A DNA stretch of 64,000 nt, from assembly GCA_019787685.1 (NCBI GenBank), contig JAHNUO010000009.1:434001-498000 (forward strand), written 5' to 3'. Made by a program: the position numbers and the translations under genes. Under the pieces are notes generated by a model. It saw nothing but the letters and a program-made list of their open reading frames with translations, did not search any database and was not told the DNA's origin. Positions 10,809-20,723 of the stretch are shown here, piece by piece (the stretch's first letter is position 1; the number at the start of each line of letters is the position of its first letter). Source of the DNA: Chiua virens (taxonomy: Eukaryota; Basidiomycota; Agaricomycetes; Boletales; Boletaceae).

Positions 10809-11828
10809 TTAGTACTTGGTATAGCCTCCTTTGGCTTTAAGCACTGCCTGAACCCTCCTAGGCATGCTCTCAATCAATTTCTGACACTCCTCAACTGGTA
10901 TCCTCTCCCACTCCATCTGAACTCTTTCCCACAACTCATGAATCCCATTAGGAGGGTTTTCATGCTCTGCAAGCCTCCTTTTAAGCCATTCCCAGAGATG
11001 CTCTATAGGGTTTAGGTCAGGAGACTGTGCAGGCCAACCCATGGTATCAAATTCTTGCTCCTCTAGCCATTCCTTGACCTTCTTGCAGGTATGCTTGGGA
11101 TCATTGTCTTGCTGAAAGATGGTATCAGGAGGATTGAAACCATAATACTCCAATGTTTGCTTCAGCTCATCCTTCAAAATCTGAAGGTAGAGGTCCCCAT
11201 CCATCCTACCATCAATCTTGGAAGCAAATCCAACACCCTCCCAAGTCATACAGCCCCACATCATCAGAGAACCTCCCCCAAACTTGAGGATCCCATTTAC
11301 CAGCCTATTACTCAGCCCCTCACCTGACCTCTTCCAAGCCCATTTATGCCCATCTGACCCTAGGCAATTGATTTTGGTCTCATCAGACCATATTACCTTC
11401 TTCCAGTCCTCTACAGTCCAATCCTTGTGGGCATAAGCAAAATCCAAACGAGCCTTGTGATGCCTAGCAGAGAGAATAGGGTGTTTGGACTTGACCACAG
11501 CCTTCATACCAGATTTCTTCAAATGAAGACAAACTGTACTGGCAGAGAGAGGTTCATTGATGATATTGAAGAGAGCTCTGGTCACTTGGACAGTATTTTC
11601 AGCTCTGCCAGAGGTGATAAGGTACTGGGCATGGCAAATGTTGGCAGGAGAAAGCTTGGAAGGATGACCTCCAATAGCTTTGGGAAGGGTAGAATGCTTC
11701 TTGGAGCGAAGCTTGGATATAGCAGAAGGGCTGAGACCAGTTTGCTTGGCAATGGCTTCACCAGAGTGGCCAGCATCAAGCAAAGAAAGAATAGTGTTTT
11801 GCTGAGTGAGAGAGAGGGATTTAACCAT
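10809..11828 (-). CDS. Tc1/mariner transposase, DD34E, intact
   Basis: A single uninterrupted frame of 339 aa. The N-terminus holds two helix-turn-helix parts (about residues 5-45 with GEAIAKQTGLSPSAISKLR, and about 75-115), used to bind the terminal repeats. The catalytic residues are Asp in VIWSDETKINCLG, Asp in IFQQDNDPKHT and Glu in DLNPIEHLWEWL. By count, 34 residues separate the second Asp from the Glu, giving the DD34E signature of the Tc1 group. The GGGSLMMWGCM block before the second Asp is also typical. It catalyses cut-and-paste at TA sites. The whole gene lies between matching terminal repeats, so the element looks autonomous. Confidence 0.93.
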   Translation of the reverse strand: MVKSLSLTQQNTILSLLDAGHSGEAIAKQTGLSPSAISKLRSKKHSTLPKAIGGHPSKLSPANICHAQYLITSGRAENTVQVTRALFNIINEPLSASTVCLHLKKSGMKAVVKSKHPILSARHHKARLDFAYAHKDWTVEDWKKVIWSDETKINCLGSDGHKWAWKRSGEGLSNRLVNGILKFGGGSLMMWGCMTWEGVGFASKIDGRMDGDLYLQILKDELKQTLEYYGFNPPDTIFQQDNDPKHTCKKVKEWLEEQEFDTMGWPAQSPDLNPIEHLWEWLKRRLAEHENPPNGIHELWERVQMEWERIPVEECQKLIESMPRRVQAVLKAKGGYTKY

Positions 11829-11956
11829 AATAGTAGTTGAGAATTAAGAAGTGTGTGAACTTTTTAAAACTCAGACATGCTATTTACATGTATATCCTTG
11901 TTTGCATTAACAAATAATGACAAATATTGAATGATTTGATTGAGATCCTAATTATT

Positions 11957-12178
11957 ATTTCAAAAGCTCAAAAACCCTTTCCATGACATGGCTATTTCAA
12001 AATGATCATATCTTAACGGCATGTGAACCAAATCACATGATCTTGGGGGTTGATGTGTAGCTGAGAGTAAGTGCTATTTATAACTCCACCAAAGCTAAGC
12101 AAGATTCCCACAGTGTCTGGCAGTGCGCTTCGCGCACTGCAGTTGCAGTTAGTATGGAAAGGGTTTTTGAGGTCACTG
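11957..12178 (-). repeat. Right 222-bp terminal inverted repeat of the mariner element
   Basis: Mirror of 10566-10787. The inner palindrome here reads CAGTGCGCTTCGCGCACTG, one base different from the left end. Confidence 0.88.
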
Positions 12179-12180
12179 TA

Positions 12181-12950
12181 GTTCGCAACGCGAATTAGTG
12201 CTGCGAGAATAGAGGTGGAAATTTGCCTTACTGCTTTTACCACTGCCGACAATGAGCTGTAGAATGTGTTGAATTCTTCCCTTGTTCCTTTCACTTGCTT
12301 GAGCCATCGGTGTGCGCACAGGTTCCTGACAGACACAAGATTGTGAATGAAGAGAAGCTGCAAGGAAAAAGGTCTTACCGTCCGTTCTTGGCAGAAGGAG
12401 GACGCCAACTTGAAGTGGCTGAGGCATCCTTCTTCGAGGTATTTGCTGGTATGGGGCCTGTTGCTGGGGCGTTCGTGTCTTCAACTTGACTGAGACCACC
12501 GGTGACTGGCGCAGAAACTGACTGCACTGGGGGTGATAGTACCGGCAGCTGGGTGTGCGACATGGACGCTCTAGTTTTTAATCTGAGCAAGTATCAAATG
12601 GCAAGATATTGGAGAGGCGACTTACAGCAGGTTATTTACTGGGACATTGATTGTGAATTTGTCCTGGAAAGGTGTGTCGGTGTCATACGGTCACGATGAG
12701 ATAGGAAATGGCATACAGTTCTTGTTGTGGTCGATGCTGTAGTATCTAGACATGCAGCTACAGGAAGCGTCGACAATGGTGATAATAACTCGAAGTCGTC
12801 GGAGTCCTGAGGGTTGTTCACTCCAATGACATCTGTCTCCAGGTCCAATGACGTTGATACCAATGGCCCGGGTATGCTCGATGTTGCTGAAGAAACATCG
12901 GTGAGCCCATGAATGGCGTTGGTAGTATCTGCAAGCTGCTTTAAAAATGG
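12181..12950. other. Plavaka interior without a convincing gene
   Basis: Several short minus-strand frames exist but none shows a recognised domain. They may be decayed 3' exons of the accessory gene that lies just upstream on the minus strand. The first bases after the mariner continue the sequence interrupted at 10563. Confidence 0.4.
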
Positions 12951-12952
12951 GA

Positions 12953-13786
12953 TCAGTCATGATGCAGACACCTACCGACACCAGAACTCAATGACCCAGT
13001 TGGGGACACAGGAACTATGATATCATCAAGTTTCGGTCGCTTCATAGTAGGTTGTAGAGTAGGGCTTACCAACACTGGAGCTCGACGACTCGGTCGGGGA
13101 CACAGGAAGTGTGATGCTATCAAGTTTTGGCCGCTTTGCAGGTGGTTGTGGAATGGTGTCAGCATCAGTGGACTCGGGATCTTTGCTTTTCATGTCGCGT
13201 TTCCCACTTGAAGTCGTCTTGTCTTTGGACTTGTTCGTAATCCAAGTTTGCTTGAATGAGTTGAAAACCGACTTCGCGTACTTGTCGAGCTTCCAGGCAT
13301 CTTCACAATAGTTTAGCTCAGGGAATGATGTGACAATCTCTGAGCGAAACATCTTCTTGAGGTTGAACGGCAGTTTTGTCCAGGTCATGTTCAGTCAATG
13401 AGATTGTAGCCACGGAAAGTGTGAAAAATGTTGCGCATGTCGGACGATATCTTTGAAACTTTGGCCTCGGTCAGCAGTGTACCATTTTCATCTTCCAAGA
13501 AAGGGTGGGGTGACTTTACTGCCTGTCCTTCAGCAGTTTCTTTCCACTGAACAAAGTGCTGCCGGGTCCAAAAGCATATAGAGGGATAGTCTTCTGATTT
13601 GAGTTTCAGGAGTGGTTGAGGGTCGAGAAAAGGATTGGTGGGATTAGGTAATTGTAATGCGACGTTCATGCTGGTATTAGTCGTACTAGTGCTGCTGGTA
13701 TGATTGTTGGGCTCAGCGGTGCAATTAAGTTGTGATATAAGTGAAGTATAAGCTTTCCTATATAGAATAGATATATCAGCATGCAC
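12953..13786 (-). pseudogene. Transposon accessory protein (unnamed agaricomycete family), frameshifted
   Basis: Two adjoining frames carry the parts of a protein type I associate with fungal DNA transposons. The first (13391-13786) reads DYPSICFWTRQHFVQW and FLEDENGTLL. The second (13026-13388) reads TWTKLPFNLKKMF, then VTSFPELNYCEDAWKLDKYA and FNSFKQTWI, followed by a Lys/Ser-rich tail with PPAKRPKLD, which could be a nuclear signal. The frame changes between RGYNLID and TWTKLP without room for an intron, so one or two bases have been lost or gained. The sequence PPAKRPKLD occurs again in a duplicated stretch at 12990-13060. No function is known to me. Confidence 0.45.
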
Positions 13787-13794
13787 TACGAATA

Positions 13795-14250
13795 CTAAAC
13801 TTACTCTATAGCCACATGTGATGACTCTATGGATGCGTTTTCAATGCGTAACTTGGTTATCGTGTCTTCAAGAGTGCGAATGTACTGCGTATACTGTATA
13901 TATGCGTGATTCCAAGATCATAAGAAGTGAAAAAAATCTTCTACCTGATTGGTTTGATGCATATTATTACTTGGCCATGATTGCGATAAGGTTGATGGTC
14001 CGAGACTGGATGTGAGGCTGGGAGTGTTTGCAAAGTTTGCCGACAGTTTGAAAGGATCAGAATGAGTTTCAGAATCATCGAAAAGAGTGCTGTTTGGAAA
14101 TGAAAGAGAAAAATCGAGAGGGGCCATTGTTGTATCGTTATCAGAGTCGGTGGATGGAGGAATGTAGGGGAGATGGAGATTAAGTTTATTCCCAGGATCC
14201 CTTAAATTTAAGTTTGAACTCTGTTTACACTTTACTTCCACTCCGTCGCT
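13795..14250. other. Plavaka interior, possible minus-strand exon
   Basis: A 126-codon minus-strand frame (13918-14298, Ser/Asn/Leu-rich) overlaps the start of the divergent gene at 14258. It has no recognisable domain and may be the N-terminal exon of the accessory gene at 12953-13786. Confidence 0.25.
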
Positions 14251-14257
14251 TAAAAAT

Positions 14258-14790
14258 ATGTCCACTGTCAAACCGACCTCTGCCATTATGCATGGCAATC
14301 ATGTCATCGTTGAACTAGATGGCATCCACCAAGAGTGGAAGACCTATATGTTTGAACTTGATATCCAGACAACTGGAAAAAAGGTACGTGACCAATTATA
14401 ATGTAAAGCTCATCTCAGAAGTCAGGAATTATATAGACATTTGTTATTCGTGTCAAAGAGCTTGCCGAAAAGCCCAAGGAACCAGAATTGGATGACAATG
14501 AAGAGAAAACTCAGAGTGAACCAGAGCAAGACAACCAAGTATATGTTTTACTCAAGGATGTCTTGTACGTGCCGTGTACAATTACAACCTAGTCATCTAA
14601 CATATTTCAAAGGCAACTCAAAACCATAGAGTGTAACTTGCTCAATAGATACAAACGCCTACCACCTACTGAGGATGGTAAGCCAGGTGCACGTGTACAT
14701 GCTGGGTACTATTCTCCTCCTGCGGCACCAATTCTCACTGTTGAAGAGCTCTTCGAGAGGATACAGAAACGTGCAAGGAAGTTGCTCTAG
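14258..14790 (+). CDS. Small Plavaka accessory protein, three exons, open
   Basis: Exons 14258-14383, 14437-14564 and 14613-14790 join in frame through introns with GTACGTGA/ATATAG and GTACGTGC/TCAAAG borders and give 143 aa. The first exon reads GNHVIVELDGIHQEWKTYMF. The middle is acidic (EPELDDNEEKTQSEPEQD). The C-terminus reads GARVHAGYYSPPAAPILTVE and ends in a basic helix (RIQKRARKLL). I have seen similar small proteins beside Plavaka-like transposases in Agaricomycetes, but I know no biochemical role. It lies between the divergent minus-strand accessory gene and the convergent transposase and has no visible break, unlike both neighbours. Confidence 0.55.
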
Positions 14791-14875
14791 TCTATTGCTA
14801 GTGGAGACTTGCACTCATCATTGTACCGTGACCGCATGTTACACTCGAGTTGTACTACACTACTTGTACTTGCTA

Positions 14876-17800
14876 TTATGTATCGTTTTCATAGCTGTCG
14901 AGTGTAATGTCCATGTGTGCAAGCTCCATACCACTCTTTTCTACAAGAAAAAATCTATTGTCTGAAAGACCTGATCCTAAGTGAAGTGTGTGTGGAATCA
15001 TAGCAACAATGGAAAGAATTGAAGTAGTCTCAATGACACAAAGACTGTCCGCACCAAGTTTGGAACATGAAACCAGCGCACCATATGAGTCACATAGAAG
15101 GCCTTGATGTGGCAGCGAGTATAGCGTGATGACTGCAACATTTATGAGCGAAGTGTCTGAGTCCGAGTCCAAAGGCTCGTTTGCCTCAGGCTTGACCAGT
15201 CTTGTAAAGTAACGGACTTCAGCAAGTCGCTGAGTGCCGTTCATATTGACCTGTACTGTGGTGTAGTGAACGAACATATATATAACAGAATAATCTGCTT
15301 ACCTTGACATTCCGTGCCATGCACACTTCATCAAGTGGGCGTTCCAGCTCTGCATATTCTGAACGCGCAACTTGTCCATTTGGTAAGCGTAAGCGAGCCC
15401 AGCGTCATACTCTCGGAATAGCATCACCTAAAAAGTTGGCAATGGCACGACCTTCGTTCTCGGGAATAGTTTTGGGGTCTCGATCACATTTTGGAAGGAG
15501 AACATATCCGTTTTGAAGTGCAGCTGCACCCCGAGGGATTTTAGTATTATTCGACGGGTCGAGATCAGGTAGCATTGCCGTGAGTGCATTTATTTGACAC
15601 CGACAAATACCCTGTTGAGCAAGGTTTGAGAATGGATCGGATGGTTGGCGAATCTCCTGTCCAAGGTTCCCGATGGTTCGTTCCATTGTCCACTGTGAAG
15701 AGCAAATAGATGGCCCAACACGCACTGCTTCTGAAGCAAGGTGGCTTGTAAGATGGACACAAGGACAAATAAAATGTATCCGATCTGCACGGCATTGATA
15801 GAATAAGTTTTCAAACTCGTGTTCCCATTCAGCAAAGAGCTGGTGTGCACGCTGGATTTGGGTGCGAGTGATTGTGTACTGGCTCATGATGCGAAGTGCT
15901 GTGACAAACTTGCAAAAGTTCTTCCACACATTGTCGGGAAGAACACTGTAAAGGAGTGCAGGGCATAGTCCGTACAGCCAGGTGATATATTCGGTACACT
16001 TGTACCATGAATTAGTGTGGAGACTAGGATCACGAGGTGCGACGTCGAAAGAGCCTGGAAGGTATGGTTTGCAGGCTGCAACGAGTCGGCCATGTTCAGT
16101 CCAAATGGCATTGTCCCTGAAAACGGCCCAAGACCATTGGTCACGATTGTCCATGCGAGCACATTCTATTGTGCCACGAAACAAATCAAGCCAGAGCGAG
16201 GCCATGTTTGCACCACTGAGGTGCATCATTTCCGAGGAAAAGGCCTCAGGAACTCCAAGGATACAGTCTGGCTGGAGGCCAAGGAGGATACTTGGACCGA
16301 CAATACCAGTTTCCAAGCGGCGTTGTTCAAACTGTGCTCGCATGCGGGATTCAAGGAGATAACGAAGATGTTGGGCGTAGTGTACTGAAGTACCTGCTTG
16401 GATGTCATAGGGATTGACGTCTCCATGGTTACATCCTGCAAGTTCATAGTCATTTGGCTTGAGCAATACTGGATAATACTGAGAACCGCCAACTTTGCGA
16501 CGACCTGTAAGCTGACATAGCATCCGACACCCACATTTCCCAGAGTGTCCCACAAAATTGCTTAATGTGATTAAGCCAGGTCCATCCGTGCACCCAAGGA
16601 AGAAAAATGGGCGTGAAGTAAATGTGCGGGACTGTGCAGCATCCCAGACAACGAGACCTTCGCACTGGAGAGAAGAGACGTGGTGGAAACCAGGATATAG
16701 GAAGGACTCTATAAACTTTGGTTTCCGAGGACCAGGAATAATTGCGCCAGGAATGACATGCTTCTTCTTGTAGCGATGATCAGGTGGGAGGTCGAGTATG
16801 ATCCATATATAGATCCAACAGTCAGATTCCTTGTTTTCAAATAGCTGGGCGCCATCAATTGAAAAAACAAGAAGTGTGTCGTTAGCAGTAATCTTGCCAT
16901 TTTTGACCGCATTGAGGTATGCGGTACCACAGAAGATATCGTTGTATTCATCAACAAACCCATTGTTTACTTCAAGCTCCCGGAGTAGTTGTTGGGTGCG
17001 CTCGGCGCGATAATTCATCTTCTGGGCAGAGTCAGGGTGGTGGCGAAGGGCTTGGATCTGTGGGCCAATGGGAAGTGTGTGGAATACTGCTCGAGGCACC
17101 TTGTTCCGCCCAGAACTCTTCGTGAGTTTGATTTGGTCATAACGAGGTTCATTACAATCAGGGCAGTGGTCAAGATCTGCGTATGGACCCATGTAGGCAA
17201 GGCAGTTCGAGACACACATGTGATCGACGATTGACGTGACGCCACTCATCTCGGCAAGAGTCTGTCTGAGGCAGTAGAGCAAAGGTAGCGAGGAATTTGG
17301 GAAATGTTTATGAGTTGCTTGCCGTATTTTCTCGTATGTGTCATCCGAAGAATGTTCAAGTGCAATCATGTTCGAAAAAGCAAGCTCAAGATCAGGGTCA
17401 TTGATACAAAGAGGTTCGCATGGTGGGTTACGGAGGCGCTGTAAAACATCGCCTGTAAGGCCAGTCCCATCGTCCAACAAGGCTCCCCATAGTGCACGAA
17501 TGAATGAAAGGTCACATATGTGTTTTTCGAGTGTAGAAACACGAGAAAGTTCTTCTAGATTAAGCTGCGCAAGTGGACTGGGACCGGGAGCACCGGGAGG
17601 AAAGTCTTGCTCACGATCTTGATTGTCATCTTGAGACTCGGATTCGTCATCATCTTCATGGGCCTGTTGACCAAGATCGGGTGTGGCAGGTTGTGGGTTC
17701 TCCTCATCATCTCGATCATCAGAATGTGAGGATTCTTCAAGTTCTGGCCATGGAGTGTCATGGTGCGAGGCAATACTATGGGCTGGACTGGGAGGATGAC

Positions 17801-18176
17801 TCGGCATACTAGTCTTCAAGTTGACGTGGGATCATGATGAATTTGTGTCCCTAAAAAGAGCAAAGAAACATACCTGTTCCAGACGTGGTCTTGATGGTGC
17901 TGGCGACTCCGAGTCGGGCGCTGGACCAGCAGGGTCCTCACAAGGTCTCTTTGATCCTGTAGACGAGTTGGCTGAGGGAGCGTGATTGACACCACTCGCA
18001 GCTGCAGCAAGAAATGCACGGAACTGATCAGATTGCCCTGCAGATCGTATGGCGTCTTTTTCATCCTCATCGGCCTCACGAAGGTGTCGTCGGAAGGTGT
18101 TGGCAGACCCTAGCTGACGACGGTGGCTGCCGCAGTACTTTCTGCAGACACACCATGGCTTTTCCGGGTCGGACAT
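14876..18176 (-). pseudogene. Plavaka transposase, near-complete with one in-frame stop
   Basis: The gene starts at 18176 (MSDPEKPWCVCRKYCG, a Cys/His zinc-finger-like N-terminus continuing TFRRHLRE). An intron (about 17814-17873) joins it to a long exon down to 15405. Typical blocks there are CPDCNEPRYDQ, VFSIDGAQLFENKESDCWIY, DLPPDHRYKKKHVIPGAIIP, FLYPGFHHVSSLQCEGL, FVGHSGKCGCR, GCNHGDVNPYD, RRLETGIVGPSI and FSSEMMHLSGANMA. An in-frame TGA at 15405 follows DAIPRV, but the same frame continues with RWARLRLPNGQVARSEYAEL. After an intron (about 15256-15302) the C-terminal part runs to 14876, ending near NRFFLVEKSGMELAHMD. One nonsense mutation is therefore the only break I can see. Total length would be about 1,000 aa. 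Confidence 0.75.
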
Positions 18177-18324
18177 AGTGCACAGTGTGAGTGCTTGAGT
18201 TTTTCGTGCACTCTCGAGTGATGATATCGATGATACTATGAATTGATATGCGTTGGTATAGCAGGCGGAAGACAAAGTCTGCGAATCGTCTACCATATCT
18301 GACCATAGCGCTCATAGCTTACGT

Positions 18325-18377
18325 CTATCCCTACATACACAACCATACGCTCCCATATCACCCTTTTTCACTGGGGT
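18325..18377 (-). repeat. Right terminal inverted repeat of the Plavaka element
   Basis: Perfect mirror of 10441-10493, followed directly by the 10-bp direct repeat TCAACGTTCA. Confidence 0.85.
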
Positions 18378-18532
18378 TCAACGTTCAATGTTCGGGCGTG
18401 CACGTCGGGCAAGTCCGCGTTACTAGTTTGAACGGAGCTCAAACATAGGTACATTACATAAGCTACAAACATTTATGTGAATGTTTTTTCTACCTCAAAT
18501 GTTTGACCTCAGATGCGAAATTGACAGTCGCT

Positions 18533-18590
18533 AATGAATGACCCATCTCACAGGATCCCTGCCAAGCCAGGACGTGCTTCAATTTTGCTG
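18533..18590 (-). repeat. Continuation of the copy-1 duplicated flank beyond the transposon nest
   Basis: This piece is the reverse complement of about 43088-43148 and 49850-49908 (CCTGTGAGATGGG, AGCACGTCCTGG, CAGCAAAATTG). With 5880-6235 it forms the target DNA that the Harbinger element split. Homology ends at about 18590. Confidence 0.8.
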
Positions 18591-18863
18591 ATTATGTTCA
18601 TCCGATGCATGATTTGTGTGCTGCTGCCAAGTCAGCGACCCGTAGCCTTGACTCCCGGTCCGGGAAACCATTCGGACCGCCGGCGGTGTCCGAATCGGCC
18701 AAGGGCCGCAGCCCGGTGACTCAAGTTCCTCGAGTGAGTCAAGTCAACAGTGCGGCTTCCAAGTCACAAGAGGCTTAAACCTTCAATTCACTGGTACACC
18801 ATCTTTCCAGAATCATTAATAGTGTATCCTTCGACAGCAACATCGCCGAATTAGTGACAGAAT

Positions 18864-19693
18864 ATGGACGACGGCCGGTTTCCCAAGCTGATCGCCTTTG
18901 ACTTGGAGTACGTATATCCTGTTCGCGCGAAGGCTGGACCGACTCACGAGTGTTCTCAGTTATACCTTATGGGATTTTTGGATAGATACCCATATAGAGC
19001 CACCTTTGAAGCTGGATGCTCTGACTGGAGTTGTCTATGATAGCGCTGTCGAGCCGGAGAAAGTGGAATTTTACAAGGACGTCCCAGACATCCTACGCGG
19101 ATTGAAGAACAAGCCAGAGGTCACCGTAGCGGCCGCTTCAAGAACAGCCGCAACCAAACTGTGAGTCGGTCGGTCCCGTAGGGTAAACACGGGTAATGTG
19201 ATCTTACTACGGAGCTTAGCGCTCGAAAGGCGCTCGAACTTATCAAGATTCCCGCATCTCCCCCTGGTGGAAAAGATATCACGAACGTTTTTGATGGCCA
19301 ACGTGCCGTTGAATCACTACCTGCGAACAGCTTTTTTGATCATTTGGAGATTTATCCTGGTTCCAAGATTGCACATTTCAAACATCTTCACAAGGTCACT
19401 GGAATACCGTACAATGAGATGGGAAGTATCATGTCGAATCTCGCTGATTGTTGTTGACTCCTAACCTGCATGCAGCTTTTCTTTGATGACGAATTGAGGA
19501 ACAAAGAGGTGGAGAAGCAGCTAGGTACGTGATTCATTCTGATATAGGCAGTGCTCATACGTGTTCGGCACTGTTCGCAGGTGTGACCTTTATTTTGGTC
19601 AGGGATGGGGTGAATTGGGATTCCTTCCAGAAGGGTCTCCGGGAGTGGAGGAAGAGGCACTCCGCAGACGCGAGTCACAGTCTTCCGATCTAG
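18864..19693 (+). CDS. MDP1: Magnesium-dependent phosphatase-1 (HAD superfamily)
   Basis: Five exons (18864-18907, 18960-19160, 19220-19421, 19476-19524, 19581-19693) total 609 nt, exactly 203 codons. The joined first exons read LIAFDLDYTLWDFWIDTHI, the HAD motif I of MDP-1, with the two Asp that form the phospho-aspartyl enzyme. Further on come VTVAAASRT (motif II region), HFKHLHKVTGIPYNEM, then LFFDDELRNKEV (the motif with paired Asp that binds Mg) and the C-terminal GVTFILVRDGVNW. MDP-1 enzymes are soluble protein-tyrosine or sugar-phosphate phosphatases. One oddity: the third intron begins GGAAGT, not GTAAGT, at 19422, and no GT nearby keeps the frame. This is either a splice-site mutation or a base error. 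Confidence 0.85.
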
Positions 19694-20650
19694 TCACCCT
19701 GCACATAATCATAATCGGCAGAAATTCGTCGAATAAGTTGTAACCCCTGTTCCATGATACGGGACGGGTTAAGATGAATGGAAGGATCGTGTACGTTCCG
19801 CAAGGAATCCTTTAGCTAACAAACTCAACTCTGATTCTCATCTCATTCCGCAGCATCAAGCCTATCTTGGAAAATCAAGAACCCTAGTATCGTATGGTTG
19901 ATGATAATCTAGTTTCTTCAAATCGACACCGTGGGACTCAAATCAAAGATATCGCTGCCGTAGTTTTGAAAATAGCGCGGCGAATGCCATTGTACCACAG
20001 TAAGTAGTGCGATACGGAAACATTTACTGTTCCATTTAGCCCTAGATCGGCTCTGCGCATCCAACATAGGATGTGGCCGGTGGCCAAATTAGCTCGCAGA
20101 CCCAGACCTTTGGTGCAAATTTTCTTACGGTGAGGATAAATCTTCAAACGCATGAGGACTTTCGCGATTGGTGGCCTCTCACTATCGATGGACACAATGT
20201 CATAATATCATATAGCTTCCATTGGAACGGATAGGGACACAATTGCTGTCCACCGCGATATAAGGTTACCTCACTTCTCTCCTGTTGCTCAAGTCATACA
20301 TACAGGTTCGAGCTCGTTTTGAACATTTATACACCCATTCTGAGCGATCTCATCACGGAAGTCTCCTTCGCGATAAGGACAGCCCCTTTGGTTGGAAGGA
20401 TAAGTGAGTGTGATGGCATTCATCTCGCAATTCTCCGCGATCATGTCGATCAAATTTCCCAACCATTCAGCGACCGCGTTGTGAACGGAGTTCAGGTGAC
20501 GATCACCTTTGTACCGAAAGAGTATACACAAGCCGAATCTTATTGGTGGTAAGTAAAATACCAATTGGACTAAAACTAAACTCGGCTCCAATTTGGAAAC
20601 CTGCGGAATAGTTGCATGCGATGCCGACCGAAGGTGAGGGCAGGGCTCTG
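19694..20650. other. Intergenic, nothing recognised
   Basis: Several 60-130 codon frames on both strands have no domain and no coherent exon chain. This is the 3' flank of MDP1 and the upstream region of the small gene at 20724. Confidence 0.4.
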
Positions 20651-20656
20651 AAGAGA

Positions 20657-20664
20657 TATAAAAG
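20657..20664 (+). promoter_or_regulatory. TATA box of the small basic protein gene
   Basis: TATAAAAG lies 60 nt before the ATG at 20724, and a pyrimidine stretch (TTTATCTCTCTCTCT) lies between them, the usual look of a strongly expressed fungal promoter. Confidence 0.5.
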
Positions 20665-20723
20665 ATGCCCTTGTTGTAGTGTGTCTCCAACCCCCACCCA
20701 TTTATCTCTCTCTCTGAAACAAG

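Larger units (their letters stand above)
10566..12178. mobile_element. Tc1/mariner element with 222-bp terminal inverted repeats
   Basis: The element starts CAGTGACCTCAAAAACCC and ends with the mirror sequence. It is flanked by TA on both sides (10564-10565 and 12179-12180), the hallmark target of Tc1/mariner. Terminal inverted repeats span 10566-10787 and 11957-12178 and differ at only a few positions. The transposase reading frame between them is complete, so this is probably the youngest insertion of the nest. Long terminal repeats of this size are more like an IR-type Tc1 than a short-TIR mariner. Confidence 0.9.
10441..18377. mobile_element. Plavaka-type (CACTA-like) DNA transposon nested in the Harbinger element
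   Basis: The ends are 53-bp perfect inverted repeats starting ACCCCAGTGAAAAAGGGTGA (10441-10493 and 18325-18377). Immediately outside both ends is the same 10-bp sequence TCAACGTTCA (10431-10440 and 18378-18387). This is the expected footprint of insertion, although the palindromic AACGTT core makes the exact duplication length (8-10 bp) ambiguous. Inside are a Plavaka-like transposase on the minus strand, two small accessory genes and a mariner insertion near the left end. Without the mariner it is about 6.3 kb. Confidence 0.8.
6236..18532. mobile_element. PIF/Harbinger DNA transposon, outer shell of a three-level nest
   Basis: The outer ends read AGCAAGTGTCAAGTTG at 6236 and, reversed, AGCGACTGTCAATTTC at 18532. 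The inverted similarity continues through a GGTxCAAACATTT motif. A 3-bp direct repeat AAT flanks it (6233-6235 and 18533-18535). Removing the element restores the sequence seen without insertion at about 43155 and 49915 (GTACAATAAATGGCCC there), which confirms both ends. A 3-bp duplication, a DDE_4-type transposase and a convergent second gene with a Myb/SANT-like look fit PIF/Harbinger. The unnested length is about 4.35 kb; the rest is the Plavaka element with its mariner. Confidence 0.8.

Noticed and set aside
20289..20690. 133-codon minus-strand frame upstream of the small gene
   Set aside because: Runs antisense through the TATA region. No domain and no splice context.
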